The notes under the pieces were generated by a model. The model did no database searches. It was not told the DNA's origin and saw nothing but the letters and a program-made list of their open reading frames with translations. A stretch of DNA of 42,997 bases, from the NCBI GenBank assembly GCA_018970945.1, contig JAGWVJ010000012.1:1-42997 (forward strand), given 5' to 3'. Below are positions 17,409 to 25,006 of the stretch, one piece after another. The stretch comes from Cyanobacteria bacterium REEB417 (GTDB taxonomy: Bacteria > Cyanobacteriota > Cyanobacteriia > PCC-6307 > Cyanobiaceae). Every line of letters begins with the position of its first letter. The stretch's first letter is position 1. A program made the position numbers and the translations under genes.

Positions 17409-18773
17409 ATGCGGCGGCGGGTTGTGGTGGCTCGGGGCTTGGCAGCTGCGTCGGCGCTGTCAGCCGCGGCGCTGGGCTGGCGATCGCGGGCCTCGAGCCA
17501 AGGCGGCGGGGCTGGCGATGCGCCGTTGGATGCCCTGGTGATCGGGGCGGGCTTGGCGGGCCTGGCCTGCGCCCAGCGGCTGCGGGCCGCCGGCCGCCGG
17601 GTGCTGGTGCTCGAGGCGCGGCAGCGGCTGGGCGGCCGCATCTGGACCGAGCGCAGCCAGGGGCTGGCCATCGACCTGGGGGCCTCCTGGCTGCATGGGA
17701 TGGCCAACAATCCGCTCTATCCCTTGCTCACCAGGGAGCTGGGGCTGCCTGTGCTGCCCAGCGATGGGCTGGGGCAGATCACGGTCGGGCCCGATGGACG
17801 GCGCTGGGATGGCGCCCGCCACGAGCGGGCCGAGGCCTGGCTGGCGGCCCTGGTGGCGCGGGCCGAGCAGCAGGGTGAGCCCGATCAACCGCTCAGCGCC
17901 CTGTTGCCGCCGCGGCTGAGCCCCGATCAGCGCTTCACCCTGATCGCCGATGTGGAGCACGAGCTGGGGGCGGCGCCGGGGGCGATTGCCGCCGATGCGC
18001 CCCTGGGCGATGGCCAGCCACTGCTGGGCGGCGATGCGCTCGTGCCCGGGGGGCTCGATCAGCTGGTGCGCCATCTGGCCCAGGGGCTGGAGATCCGCCT
18101 GGCTCAGGTGGTGCGCCAGATTCACAACAGCCCCCAGGGGGTGCGGGTGACCACGGCCAGCGGCGCCGTTTATCAGGCGCGGGGGCTGTGCTGCAGCGTG
18201 CCGTTGGGGGTGCTCAAGGCCGGATCGATTCGCTTTGAGCCCCCCTTGCCAGCGGCCAAGCAGCGGGCGATCGAGACCCTCGGCATGGGCCTGCTCGACA
18301 AGATCGTGCTGCTGTTTCCCGAGCGCTTCTGGGATGCCCGCGGCTGGCTCCGCAACGATGGACCCGAGCCGGGCCTGTGGAGCGAGTGGGTGGATCTCAC
18401 GGCGCTGATCGGCCGGCCGGGCCTGATGGGCTTCAACGCGGCTGAGGTGGCCCGCCGCGTGGCCCGCCAGAGCGATGGCGCGATCGTGAGCTCGGCCTTG
18501 GCCCAGCTCCGCCGCTGCTACCCCAACGCGGTGATTCCGGAGCCTAGCGCGGTGCGGATCACCCGCTGGGGCGACGATCCCTTTGCCCTGGGCAGCTATT
18601 CGTTTGCGGCGGTGGGCTCCACCAATGCCATGCGCCAGGAGCTGGGGCGCCGCTGGCAGGGGATGGTGCTGGCCGGCGAGGCCATCAGCCCGGCCTTCCC
18701 GGCCACGCTGCAGGGGGCTTACCTCTCGGGCCAGCACGCAGCCCAGAGCCTGCTCAGCCTGTGGGGTGCCTGA
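17409..18773 (+). CDS. Flavin-containing amine oxidase family protein, probably exported
   Basis: FAD oxidoreductase of the monoamine/polyamine oxidase superfamily; substrate unknown. The N-terminus (from ATG 17409) is MRRRVVVARGLAAASALSAA, which resembles a Tat signal (twin Arg then a hydrophobic core). It is followed by the dinucleotide loop VIGAGLAGLACAQRLRAAG, the VLEARQRLGGRIWTE block, DLGASWLHG, and a C-terminal FAD-contact segment AGEAISPAFPATLQGAYLSG. About 454 residues. Tat export of a flavoprotein folded in the cytoplasm is sensible but inferred. The 3' end overlaps the cysteine desulfurase gene by 20 bases, convergent. Confidence 0.82.
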   Translation: MRRRVVVARGLAAASALSAAALGWRSRASSQGGGAGDAPLDALVIGAGLAGLACAQRLRAAGRRVLVLEARQRLGGRIWTERSQGLAIDLGASWLHGMANNPLYPLLTRELGLPVLPSDGLGQITVGPDGRRWDGARHERAEAWLAALVARAEQQGEPDQPLSALLPPRLSPDQRFTLIADVEHELGAAPGAIAADAPLGDGQPLLGGDALVPGGLDQLVRHLAQGLEIRLAQVVRQIHNSPQGVRVTTASGAVYQARGLCCSVPLGVLKAGSIRFEPPLPAAKQRAIETLGMGLLDKIVLLFPERFWDARGWLRNDGPEPGLWSEWVDLTALIGRPGLMGFNAAEVARRVARQSDGAIVSSALAQLRRCYPNAVIPEPSAVRITRWGDDPFALGSYSFAAVGSTNAMRQELGRRWQGMVLAGEAISPAFPATLQGAYLSGQHAAQSLLSLWGA

Positions 18774-19917
18774 GCGTCTGCATGGCGTCGCCCACCGCCT
18801 GCAGGGCCTGCTCGATCTCGGCGGCGGTGGTGCCGCGCCCCAGGCCAAACCGCAGGGTGGCGGCGGCCTCCAGGCGCGAGCGCCCCAGGGCCGCCAGCAC
18901 GTGCGAGGGCGAGCCCTGGCTGCAGGCCGAGCCGCTGCTGATCGCGATCTGTCGGCGCAGCAGCTGGTGCAGGCGGTTGCCCTCGACCCCCAGGGCGGTC
19001 ACGTTCAGGTTGTGGGGCAGCCGGCTGGGGCCCGGCGGCGGGCCGTTGAGGCTGAAGCCGCCGATCGCCTGCAAGCCCTCCCAGAGCTGATCGCGCAGGA
19101 CCGCCAGCCGCATTGCGCGCGCGGCATGGTCGGCGATCGCCAGCTCCAATGCCGCCGCCAGCCCCACGATCAGCGGCACCGGCAGGGTGCCAGCCCGCAG
19201 CCCCCCCTGCTGGCCGCCGCCGTGCAGCTGGGGCGCCAGTGGCACCCCCGGGGCCACCAGCAGGGCGCCGATTCCCTTGGGGCCGTAGAACTTGTGGCCG
19301 CTGAGGCTGAGCAGGTCGATGCCCAGGGCCCCCATCGCCAGGGGGATGTGCCCAACGGCCTGGGCTGCGTCCACGTGCAGCACGGCGCCGGCGCTGTGCA
19401 CCAGGGGCGCCAGAGCCGTCAGGGGGGCGATCGTGCCGATTTCGTTGTTGGCGGCCATGACGCTGACGGCCAGGACATCGGGCTCGAGCGCCGCCGCCAG
19501 CGCCGCCGGATCAACCAGCCCCTGGCCATCCACCGGCAGCACGGTCAGGCCAAAGCCATGGCGCTCGAGATAGTGCAGCACATCCAGCACGGCATGGTGC
19601 TCACTGACCACGCTCACGAAGCGGCGCCGTGGATTGCCACTGGCCAGGGCGGCCTCGGCCAGACCCTTGAGGGCCAGGTTGTTGGCCTCGGTGGCGCCGC
19701 TGGTGAACACCACCTGGCTGGCGGCGGCGGCCCCCAAGCCTTGACGCAGCAAGGCGGTGACGTGCTCAACGGCGGCGGCGGCCTCCAGGGCTGGGCGGTA
19801 CAGGCGGCTGGCCGGGTTGGCGAACTGGTCGCTCCACCAGGGCGCCATCGCCGCCACCACGGCCGGGTCGCAGGGGGTGGTGGCGTGGTGGTCGAGGTAG
19901 GCCAGCATGGGATCCAT
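18754..19917 (-). CDS. Cysteine desulfurase (NifS/IscS-like, class V aminotransferase)
   Basis: PLP enzyme releasing sulfur from cysteine for Fe-S clusters or thiolation. Seen in order: MLAYLDHHATTPCDP, TSGATEANNLALKG, HVDAAQAVGHIPL, the PLP lysine in SLSGHKFYGPKGIGALLV, and the active-site cysteine in SSGSACSQGSPSHVLAALG. 387 residues from ATG 19917 (ATG 19908 also possible). An upstream in-frame extension to 20079 does not resemble the family and overlaps the divergent gene. The AC-S loop is of the NifS/IscS (group I) type rather than SufS. Which cluster pathway it serves cannot be told. Confidence 0.92.
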   Translation of the reverse strand: MDPMLAYLDHHATTPCDPAVVAAMAPWWSDQFANPASRLYRPALEAAAAVEHVTALLRQGLGAAAASQVVFTSGATEANNLALKGLAEAALASGNPRRRFVSVVSEHHAVLDVLHYLERHGFGLTVLPVDGQGLVDPAALAAALEPDVLAVSVMAANNEIGTIAPLTALAPLVHSAGAVLHVDAAQAVGHIPLAMGALGIDLLSLSGHKFYGPKGIGALLVAPGVPLAPQLHGGGQQGGLRAGTLPVPLIVGLAAALELAIADHAARAMRLAVLRDQLWEGLQAIGGFSLNGPPPGPSRLPHNLNVTALGVEGNRLHQLLRRQIAISSGSACSQGSPSHVLAALGRSRLEAAATLRFGLGRGTTAAEIEQALQAVGDAMQTLRHPTG

Positions 19918-20419
19918 GCTGACAAGCCTCGCCAAGCTCTGCTGCGTCGCCCTGGTCCTGGCTCCGGGCGCGGTTCTGGCCCAGGCGGGGCTGATGGAAT
20001 CACCCGAACGCGCTCGGCCCGCCGGCATGGTGCTGCTCAGCGAGCGCGTGGTGGCTGGTGGCAAACAGGCCACCGGCATCTATCAGATCGAGCGTGATCC
20101 GGCCTTGCCCGATGTGCGCCGGGTCAAGGTCTGGCTGGAGCTGCCCAATGATCTGCAGGTGCGCAACGAGACGATCCGCTGCAGCCCCAAGGCTCCGATG
20201 CGGGTCACCAACGACGGCCGCGATCTGATCGTGCGCCAGCTCAACCCGGGCGGCCTGATCAATCCCAGCAACCGGCTGGACCATCTGATCTGGTGGGCGG
20301 TCTGTTTTCCCGAGCTGGCGGCCCAGGACCCCGCGGGGCTGGGCCCCCGGGCCCGTCAGTTGGGTTTTGGCGGCCACCTGCAGGAATCCGAACAGCGTTT
20401 CCAGTCGCCAGGCCGTTGA
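19916..20419 (+). CDS. Exported protein of unknown function
   Basis: 167 residues with a convincing Sec signal peptide: MLTSLAKLCCVALVLAPGAV, then a predicted cut after LAQA. The mature part (KVWLELPNDLQVRNETIRCS, later INPSNRLDHLIWWAVCFPEL) has two cysteines in the exported region. It looks like a small beta-rich periplasmic protein; no family recognised. The start codon sits in the same short palindrome as that of the divergent cysteine desulfurase. ATG 19907 is an in-frame alternative adding MGS. It is followed 34 bases later by the response-regulator gene on the same strand. Confidence 0.78.
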   Translation: MLTSLAKLCCVALVLAPGAVLAQAGLMESPERARPAGMVLLSERVVAGGKQATGIYQIERDPALPDVRRVKVWLELPNDLQVRNETIRCSPKAPMRVTNDGRDLIVRQLNPGGLINPSNRLDHLIWWAVCFPELAAQDPAGLGPRARQLGFGGHLQESEQRFQSPGR

Positions 20420-20453
20420 AGCTGCCCTTGAATGCCCACCTTGAGCGCTGCCC

Positions 20454-21185
20454 ATGAGCCCCGACACTGCTGCCCCTGAACCGAGCGCCAGCGACACCCC
20501 GATCCGGCTGTTGCTGGTTGACGACGAACCCGGACTGCGCACGGCCGTCAAGGCCTATCTCGACGACGAGGGCTTTGCCGTCACCACCGCCAACGACGGC
20601 GAGCAGGGCTGGCAGGTGGCCCAGGAGCTCCTGCCCGATGTGGTGATCACCGACGTGATGATGCCCCGCTGCGACGGCTATGGCCTGCTGCAGAAGCTGC
20701 GGGCCGACGAGCGTCTGGGCGGCACCCCGGTGATCTTTCTGACCGCCAAGGGCATGACCGCCGACCGCATCGCCGGCTTCCAGGCGGGCTGCGACGACTA
20801 CATTTCCAAGCCGTTCGACCCCGACGAGCTGGTGGCCCGGGTGCGCAACGTGGTGCGCCGCCAGGAACGGCTGCTGGCCGAGGCGGCCCGCTTTGCCGAT
20901 GCCGACATCGGCTCGATGGCCCGCCAGATCTCCGAGATCCGCACCCTGCTGGCCAGCGGCGGCACCAAGAAGGCCGCCACCCCGGCCGAGCACAGCTTCA
21001 CCCCTCGCGAGGCCTCGGTGTTGCAGCTGGTGGCCGAAGGATTGATGAACAAGGAGATCGCCCGCCGGCTCGAGACCTCGATCCGCAATGTCGAGAAGTA
21101 CGTCAGCCGTCTGTTCATCAAGACCGGCACGGCCAGCCGCACCGAACTGGTGCGCTACGCCCTCGAGCACGCGTTGGTTGACTGA
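20454..21185 (+). CDS. Two-component response regulator, NarL/LuxR type (Ycf29-like)
   Basis: Transcription factor with an N-terminal receiver (about residues 17-135) and a C-terminal LuxR helix-turn-helix (about 180-240). The receiver shows acidic pocket VDDEPG, phosphoacceptor Asp in VVITDVMMPRCDGYG, and the switch Thr/Lys in FLTAKG and ISKPFDPDEL. The DNA-binding part shows FTPREASVLQLVAEGLMNKE and SIRNVEKYVSRLFIKTG. Domain order and length (243 residues) resemble cyanobacterial/plastid Ycf29, a guess. No histidine kinase lies nearby. The stop overlaps the TTG start of the next gene by eight bases. Confidence 0.88.
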   Translation: MSPDTAAPEPSASDTPIRLLLVDDEPGLRTAVKAYLDDEGFAVTTANDGEQGWQVAQELLPDVVITDVMMPRCDGYGLLQKLRADERLGGTPVIFLTAKGMTADRIAGFQAGCDDYISKPFDPDELVARVRNVVRRQERLLAEAARFADADIGSMARQISEIRTLLASGGTKKAATPAEHSFTPREASVLQLVAEGLMNKEIARRLETSIRNVEKYVSRLFIKTGTASRTELVRYALEHALVD

Positions 21186-22257
21186 CAGGCTGCCGGCGAC
21201 CTTCAACGACGGCTGGGCCTATCGGGATCGGGTCACGGCTTCAGATCTGTCCTTGGCCGATCTTTTGCCGGCCGCCGAGGTTCCAGGACCCCCGATCTCG
21301 GCCTACTACGCCGCGCGGTACGCCCATTCTGACCGGCAGGTGTGGGGACAACGGCTCGCCGCCGGCGAGATCTGGCGCAATGGCCAGCAGCTCTGGGGCG
21401 ATGTCGCGCTCGCAGCCGGCGACCGGCTGGTGTGGCATCGGCCCCCCTGGCAGGAGGCCTCCGTGCCGGTGCTGCCCAGCCCCCTGTTCGACGACGGCGA
21501 CCTGATGGTGTTCAACAAACCCAGCGGGCTGCCGGTGCTGCCCGCGGGCGGCTTTGTGCGCCATACCGTGCTGGGCCAGCTTGAGGCCCAGGTTCAGGCA
21601 GGAGAGCTCGATGCCGCCTCAGGCATCCCCCGGCCGGTGCATCGCCTGGGGCGGTACACATCGGGACTGCTGGTGTGCGCCCGCACCAGCGACGCCCGCG
21701 CCTGGCTCAGTGCCCAGCTGCGCGAGAGCACGGCTGCAGCAACCGCTGCGGCACCGCCTGCAAAACCCGCCAGATTTCTGGCGGGTTTTTTCAGAGGCTG
21801 CACCAAGGTGTACCGGGCCCTGCTGGCGCCGCCGCAGCACGGCTCGCCGTTGGCGGGGTTGGCCGTGGGCCAGACGCTGGCGATCACGACATCGATTGGA
21901 CGCCAACCCCACCCGCGCCTGGGCGCGATCTGGTGTGCGGCGGCGCCGGCCGACCCCTGCGCCTTGCCAGCCTGCAGCCGCTTCACCCTGCTGACGGTGC
22001 GCCCAGAGGGTTGCCTGGTCGAGGTGGCGATTGCCACGGGGCGGCCCCATCAGATCCGCATTCATGCGGCTGCGGGCGGGGCGCCACTGCTGGCTGACCC
22101 GCTGTACCAAGCGGGTGGTCTGGCCCGCACCAACGCCCTGCCGGGCGATGGCGGCTACCGGTTGCATGCCCACCGGATCACCCTTCGGACCGCCGAGGGT
22201 GAGCCGCTGCGTTTTGAGGCGCCGTTGCCCTGTGGCTTGGCACAGGAACGGTTTTAG
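21178..22257 (+). CDS. RluA-family pseudouridine synthase-like protein, catalytic Asp not conserved
   Basis: Fold of the RluA/RsuA RNA pseudouridine synthases: VFNKPSGLPVLPAGG, the motif II region PVHRLGRYTSGLLVCA, KVYRALLAPPQ, and GRPHQIRIHAAAGGAPLLADPLY. In RluA enzymes motif II is HRLDxxTSG with the catalytic Asp; here it is HRLG. A low-complexity insert (TAAATAAAPPAKPARFLAGF) between motifs II and III carries a perfect terminator-like hairpin. The start is uncertain: TTG at 21178 overlaps the previous stop (TTGACTGA). It gives 359 residues. Some plant and cyanobacterial members also read HRLGRGTSG as I recall, so this may be a real subfamily. Confidence 0.8.
   Translation: MTDRLPATFNDGWAYRDRVTASDLSLADLLPAAEVPGPPISAYYAARYAHSDRQVWGQRLAAGEIWRNGQQLWGDVALAAGDRLVWHRPPWQEASVPVLPSPLFDDGDLMVFNKPSGLPVLPAGGFVRHTVLGQLEAQVQAGELDAASGIPRPVHRLGRYTSGLLVCARTSDARAWLSAQLRESTAAATAAAPPAKPARFLAGFFRGCTKVYRALLAPPQHGSPLAGLAVGQTLAITTSIGRQPHPRLGAIWCAAAPADPCALPACSRFTLLTVRPEGCLVEVAIATGRPHQIRIHAAAGGAPLLADPLYQAGGLARTNALPGDGGYRLHAHRITLRTAEGEPLRFEAPLPCGLAQERF
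21762..21791 (+). terminator. Terminator-like perfect hairpin inside the RluA-like gene
   Basis: A 12-base stem AAAACCCGCCAG pairs with CTGGCGGGTTTT around the 4-base loop ATTT, and the T-run extends to six. This is the shape of a Rho-independent terminator, yet it lies in-frame within a coding sequence. The opposite strand also reads as a hairpin with T-run. A diverged relative lies at 6692-6728. Confidence 0.6.
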
Positions 22258-22300
22258 GTCGTGTTACCCGCCGCAGAAGAGGCCTCGATCAGCTTCTAAT

Positions 22301-22342
22301 CAGACAGATGAGCAGACAGATGAGTAACCAGATGAGTAACCA
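22301..22342. repeat. 12-base tandem repeat, about 3.5 units
   Basis: Units: CAGACAGATGAG twice exactly, then TAACCAGATGAG, then partial TAACCA. It lies in the 143-base convergent gap between the RluA-like gene and chlM. A frame starting at ATG 22308 reads MSRQMSNQMSNQK and runs to a stop at 22430, overlapping the chlM end by 30 bases. I regard it as a slippage repeat rather than a gene. Confidence 0.75.
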
Positions 22343-22400
22343 AAAGCTCACGATGTTCAACGGTCCGCTGCCGCAGGCCTTGCTTCCCGCCGGGACCGGC

Positions 22401-23150
22401 TCAGTCCCGTTCAAAGGCGATCAGCCGTGAAAAGTAAAAGGGTGCCTTGTTGAGGCTGCGGCGCACCGGCCTGAAGCCGCAGGCGGCGGCCGCCGCCACG
22501 ATGCCGGCTTCCCGCAGGGTGTAGGCGCGGGTGGTCTTGCTGGGCCCCGGGAACAGCTGGCCGATGCCCTTGAGCAGGGCCAGCAGCGGCGTGTAGGGAG
22601 CAAAGCTCACGATCAGGTGCTGCTCAGCCAGGCCGGCCAGGTGGCGCACCATCTCTTCGGCAGCGGCTTGGGGGTAGTGGATGAACACATCCAGGCAGAT
22701 CACCGTGTCGTAGCGGCCCTGCAGGCTCTCGAGATCCGAGGCCGTGAAGCTGAGGCGCTCGCCGGGGATCCCGGCCTCGGCGGCGCGGCGGGCGGCCTCG
22801 CTCGCCATCGCTTCCGACAGATCGCTGGCGGCAATGCTGCCAGCACCCAGCTGGGCCAGGGGCAGGCTCAGGCTGCCCACGCCGCAGCCGGCATCGCAGA
22901 AGCTGCGGTTGCCCAGGTTGCCCTGCTCACCAAGCCAGGCCAGCACGTTGTCAACGGTCTTCTGGTGCCCGATGCGAATGTTGCGCTGCACCCGGTTGAC
23001 CTCGGGGCTGTCGCTGTAGATGCGGTTCCAGCGGTCGAAGCCGGTGGTCTCGAAATAGCCTTTGACCTCGTCTTTCTCGGCTGCCTTGGCAGTCTCAAGG
23101 GCGCTCGCAGGGGCCGAATCAGATGGTGTGAGCACGTCGGAGCTGGGCAT
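22401..23150 (-). CDS. chlM: Magnesium-protoporphyrin IX methyltransferase
   Basis: SAM methyltransferase esterifying Mg-protoporphyrin IX in chlorophyll synthesis. Seen: N-terminal block EVKGYFETTGFDRWNRIYSD, SAM loop FCDAGCGVGSLSLPLA, DLSEAMASEAARRA, VICLDVFIHYPQAAAEEM, and FPGPSKTTRAYTLREAGI near the C-terminus, all typical of cyanobacterial ChlM. 249 residues; about 25 extra Ser/Ala-rich residues at the N-terminus. It stands alone, read from a 51-base gap after nagA on the same strand. Confidence 0.95.
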   Translation of the reverse strand: MPSSDVLTPSDSAPASALETAKAAEKDEVKGYFETTGFDRWNRIYSDSPEVNRVQRNIRIGHQKTVDNVLAWLGEQGNLGNRSFCDAGCGVGSLSLPLAQLGAGSIAASDLSEAMASEAARRAAEAGIPGERLSFTASDLESLQGRYDTVICLDVFIHYPQAAAEEMVRHLAGLAEQHLIVSFAPYTPLLALLKGIGQLFPGPSKTTRAYTLREAGIVAAAAACGFRPVRRSLNKAPFYFSRLIAFERD

Positions 23151-23201
23151 GACAGTGCAGCGGGACGGCCAAGGAGGGCCGGTTCAGAACTGGGGCGGAA
23201 C

Positions 23202-24380
23202 CTAGCGTGCCTCGCTGGGCTGCCACTGCAGACCATCGGTGCCCAGGTGCCAGCGCAACGTCTCCGCCAGGGGGCGGCCCAGCAGCAGCTCGCGCACGCC
23301 GCGGTGATCGCCCAGCACCTGCCGGGGCAGCACCGTCGCGGCGGCGATGGCTGTGCCAGGGTCGCCGCTCCAGCGGGCCAGGCGCCGCACCCCTTCGAGC
23401 AGCGGCAGGGTCACGCCCGCCAGGGTGCCGTCGGCCAGGCGGCAGCTGCCATCGGCCACGATCAGCAGCCGCTCGTCCCAGCGGTGCTGGCCTTCGCCCA
23501 GGCCATAGGGGGCCAGGGCGTCGCTGACCAGCACCACCTGCTCAGGTGCCAGCCGCTGCAGCAGCACCGCCATGGAGGGCGCCACGTGCACGCCGTCGGC
23601 GATCAACCCCAGGGCCACACTGCCCCGCAGCAGGGCGGCGGCTAGGGGGCCGGGCTCGCGGTGGTGCAGTCCCGGCATGGCGTTGAAGCTGTGGGTGAGC
23701 ATCGTCACGCCAGCTTCAAACGCTGCAGCAGCCTGGGTTTCGCTGGCTGCGCTGTGGCCCAGGCTCACCACCACGCCCAGGTTGCGCAGTTCGGCGATCA
23801 TGGCGACGGCTCCGTCGCGTTCGGGGGCCAGGGTCACCAGGGCGATGTCGCCCTCAGGACCGCCTTTGAAGCCGGCGATGCGCTCGGCCAGGGCCGCCAG
23901 GCTGGGGGCGGCCAGGTGCTGCTCGGGGTGGGCGCCGCGGCGCTCGCGGGCCAGAAACGGCCCCTCCAGGTGGGCACCCAGCAGTCTGCAGCGGCCCGAT
24001 GCTGCCGTGCCCGCCACCTCGTGGCGGGCCTGCTGCAGCACCGCGAGCGCCTGGCGCAGGGGCTCGATGCCGCAGGTCACCAGGGTGGGGCAGATCGCTT
24101 CGACCCCGTCGCGCCACAGCAGCGCCTGCAGCTCGGCGAGCCGCGGCAGATCGGCCTCACCCAGTTCGGGAAAGGCCAACCCAAGGCCGCCGTTGATCTG
24201 CAGGTCGACGCCCATGGGGCTCAGCCAGTCGCCGCCCCAGTCGTCACCGGCGGCTGCGGCGCCCGGGGCGATCGGCGCGATGCGGCTGATCACGGCTCCC
24301 TGGCCCCCGCGACCAGCCTCAAGACCGATGCGCCAGCGCTGATCGGAAAGCGGCAGGCGAACGCCGCTGAGCCAGTGCAT
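23202..24380 (-). CDS. nagA: N-acetylglucosamine-6-phosphate deacetylase
   Basis: Amidohydrolase-superfamily enzyme removing acetate from GlcNAc-6-P in amino-sugar recycling. Seen: VDLQINGGLGLAFPELGE, ICPTLVTCG, the metal-binding GAHLEGPFLARERRGAHP, VVSLGHSAASETQ, LTHSFNAMPGLHHREPG, LIADGVHVAP, and the catalytic Asp in VLVSDALAPYGL. 392 residues from ATG 24380; a longer frame up to 24485 is not family-like. No nagB neighbour is present. In a photoautotroph it most likely recycles cell-wall sugars. Divergent from purE. Confidence 0.92.
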   Translation of the reverse strand: MHWLSGVRLPLSDQRWRIGLEAGRGGQGAVISRIAPIAPGAAAAGDDWGGDWLSPMGVDLQINGGLGLAFPELGEADLPRLAELQALLWRDGVEAICPTLVTCGIEPLRQALAVLQQARHEVAGTAASGRCRLLGAHLEGPFLARERRGAHPEQHLAAPSLAALAERIAGFKGGPEGDIALVTLAPERDGAVAMIAELRNLGVVVSLGHSAASETQAAAAFEAGVTMLTHSFNAMPGLHHREPGPLAAALLRGSVALGLIADGVHVAPSMAVLLQRLAPEQVVLVSDALAPYGLGEGQHRWDERLLIVADGSCRLADGTLAGVTLPLLEGVRRLARWSGDPGTAIAAATVLPRQVLGDHRGVRELLLGRPLAETLRWHLGTDGLQWQPSEAR

Positions 24381-24460
24381 GACAGACACGTGACAATGAC
24401 GGAGTTGCCGCCCCAATAGTCTTGCCGGGATCGCGCCCGTTGACCGTTTCTGCAGCAACT

Positions 24461-24994
24461 GTGCCGCAGCCCACCCCCTGCCCACCGGTGGCGGTGATCA
24501 TGGGCAGCGATTCAGACCTGCCGACCATGCAGCCGGCGGTGCAGATCCTCGAGAGCCTGGGCGTGCCGGCTGAGGTGCGGGTGCTGTCGGCCCACCGCAC
24601 CCCGCTCGAAATGGTCGCCTTTGCCCAGCAGGCCGCCGGCCGTGGTTTCAAGGTGATCATCGCCGGCGCCGGTGGCGCCGCCCACCTGCCGGGCATGGTG
24701 GCGTCGCTCACCACCCTGCCGGTGATCGGTGTGCCGGTGCAGAGCCGAGCCCTCTCGGGGGTCGATTCGCTGCACAGCATCGTGCAGATGCCCGCGGGCA
24801 TCCCGGTGGCCACCGTCGCCATCGGCAACGGCACCAATGCGGGCCTGCTGGCGGCCCAGATCCTGGCCACCGCCGATCCGGCCCTGGCTGAGCGGGTCGC
24901 TGCCTACCGCGCCGAACTGCATGCCCAGGTGGTGACCAAAGACGGGCGCCTGCAGGAGCTGGGCAGCGCCGCCTACCTGGCCCAGATGGGCTGA
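24461..24994 (+). CDS. purE: 5-(carboxyamino)imidazole ribonucleotide mutase
   Basis: Purine pathway enzyme converting N5-CAIR to CAIR. The sequence is fully conserved in type: [78 protein letters not shown]. About 177 residues from GTG 24461. TTG starts at 24440 and 24422 are in frame and also possible, the core motif beginning 10 residues after the GTG. The next gene follows after 12 bases with a good Shine-Dalgarno (AGGAGG at 24994-24999). Confidence 0.96.
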   Translation: MPQPTPCPPVAVIMGSDSDLPTMQPAVQILESLGVPAEVRVLSAHRTPLEMVAFAQQAAGRGFKVIIAGAGGAAHLPGMVASLTTLPVIGVPVQSRALSGVDSLHSIVQMPAGIPVATVAIGNGTNAGLLAAQILATADPALAERVAAYRAELHAQVVTKDGRLQELGSAAYLAQMG

Positions 24995-25006
24995 GGAGGC
25001 AGGACC

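Noticed and set aside
12628-19140. HIP1 palindromes GCGATCGC (12628, 17480, 19133)
   Set aside because: Three copies in 43 kb is about what a two-thirds GC sequence gives by chance, so I do not claim the dense HIP1 pattern of some freshwater cyanobacteria.
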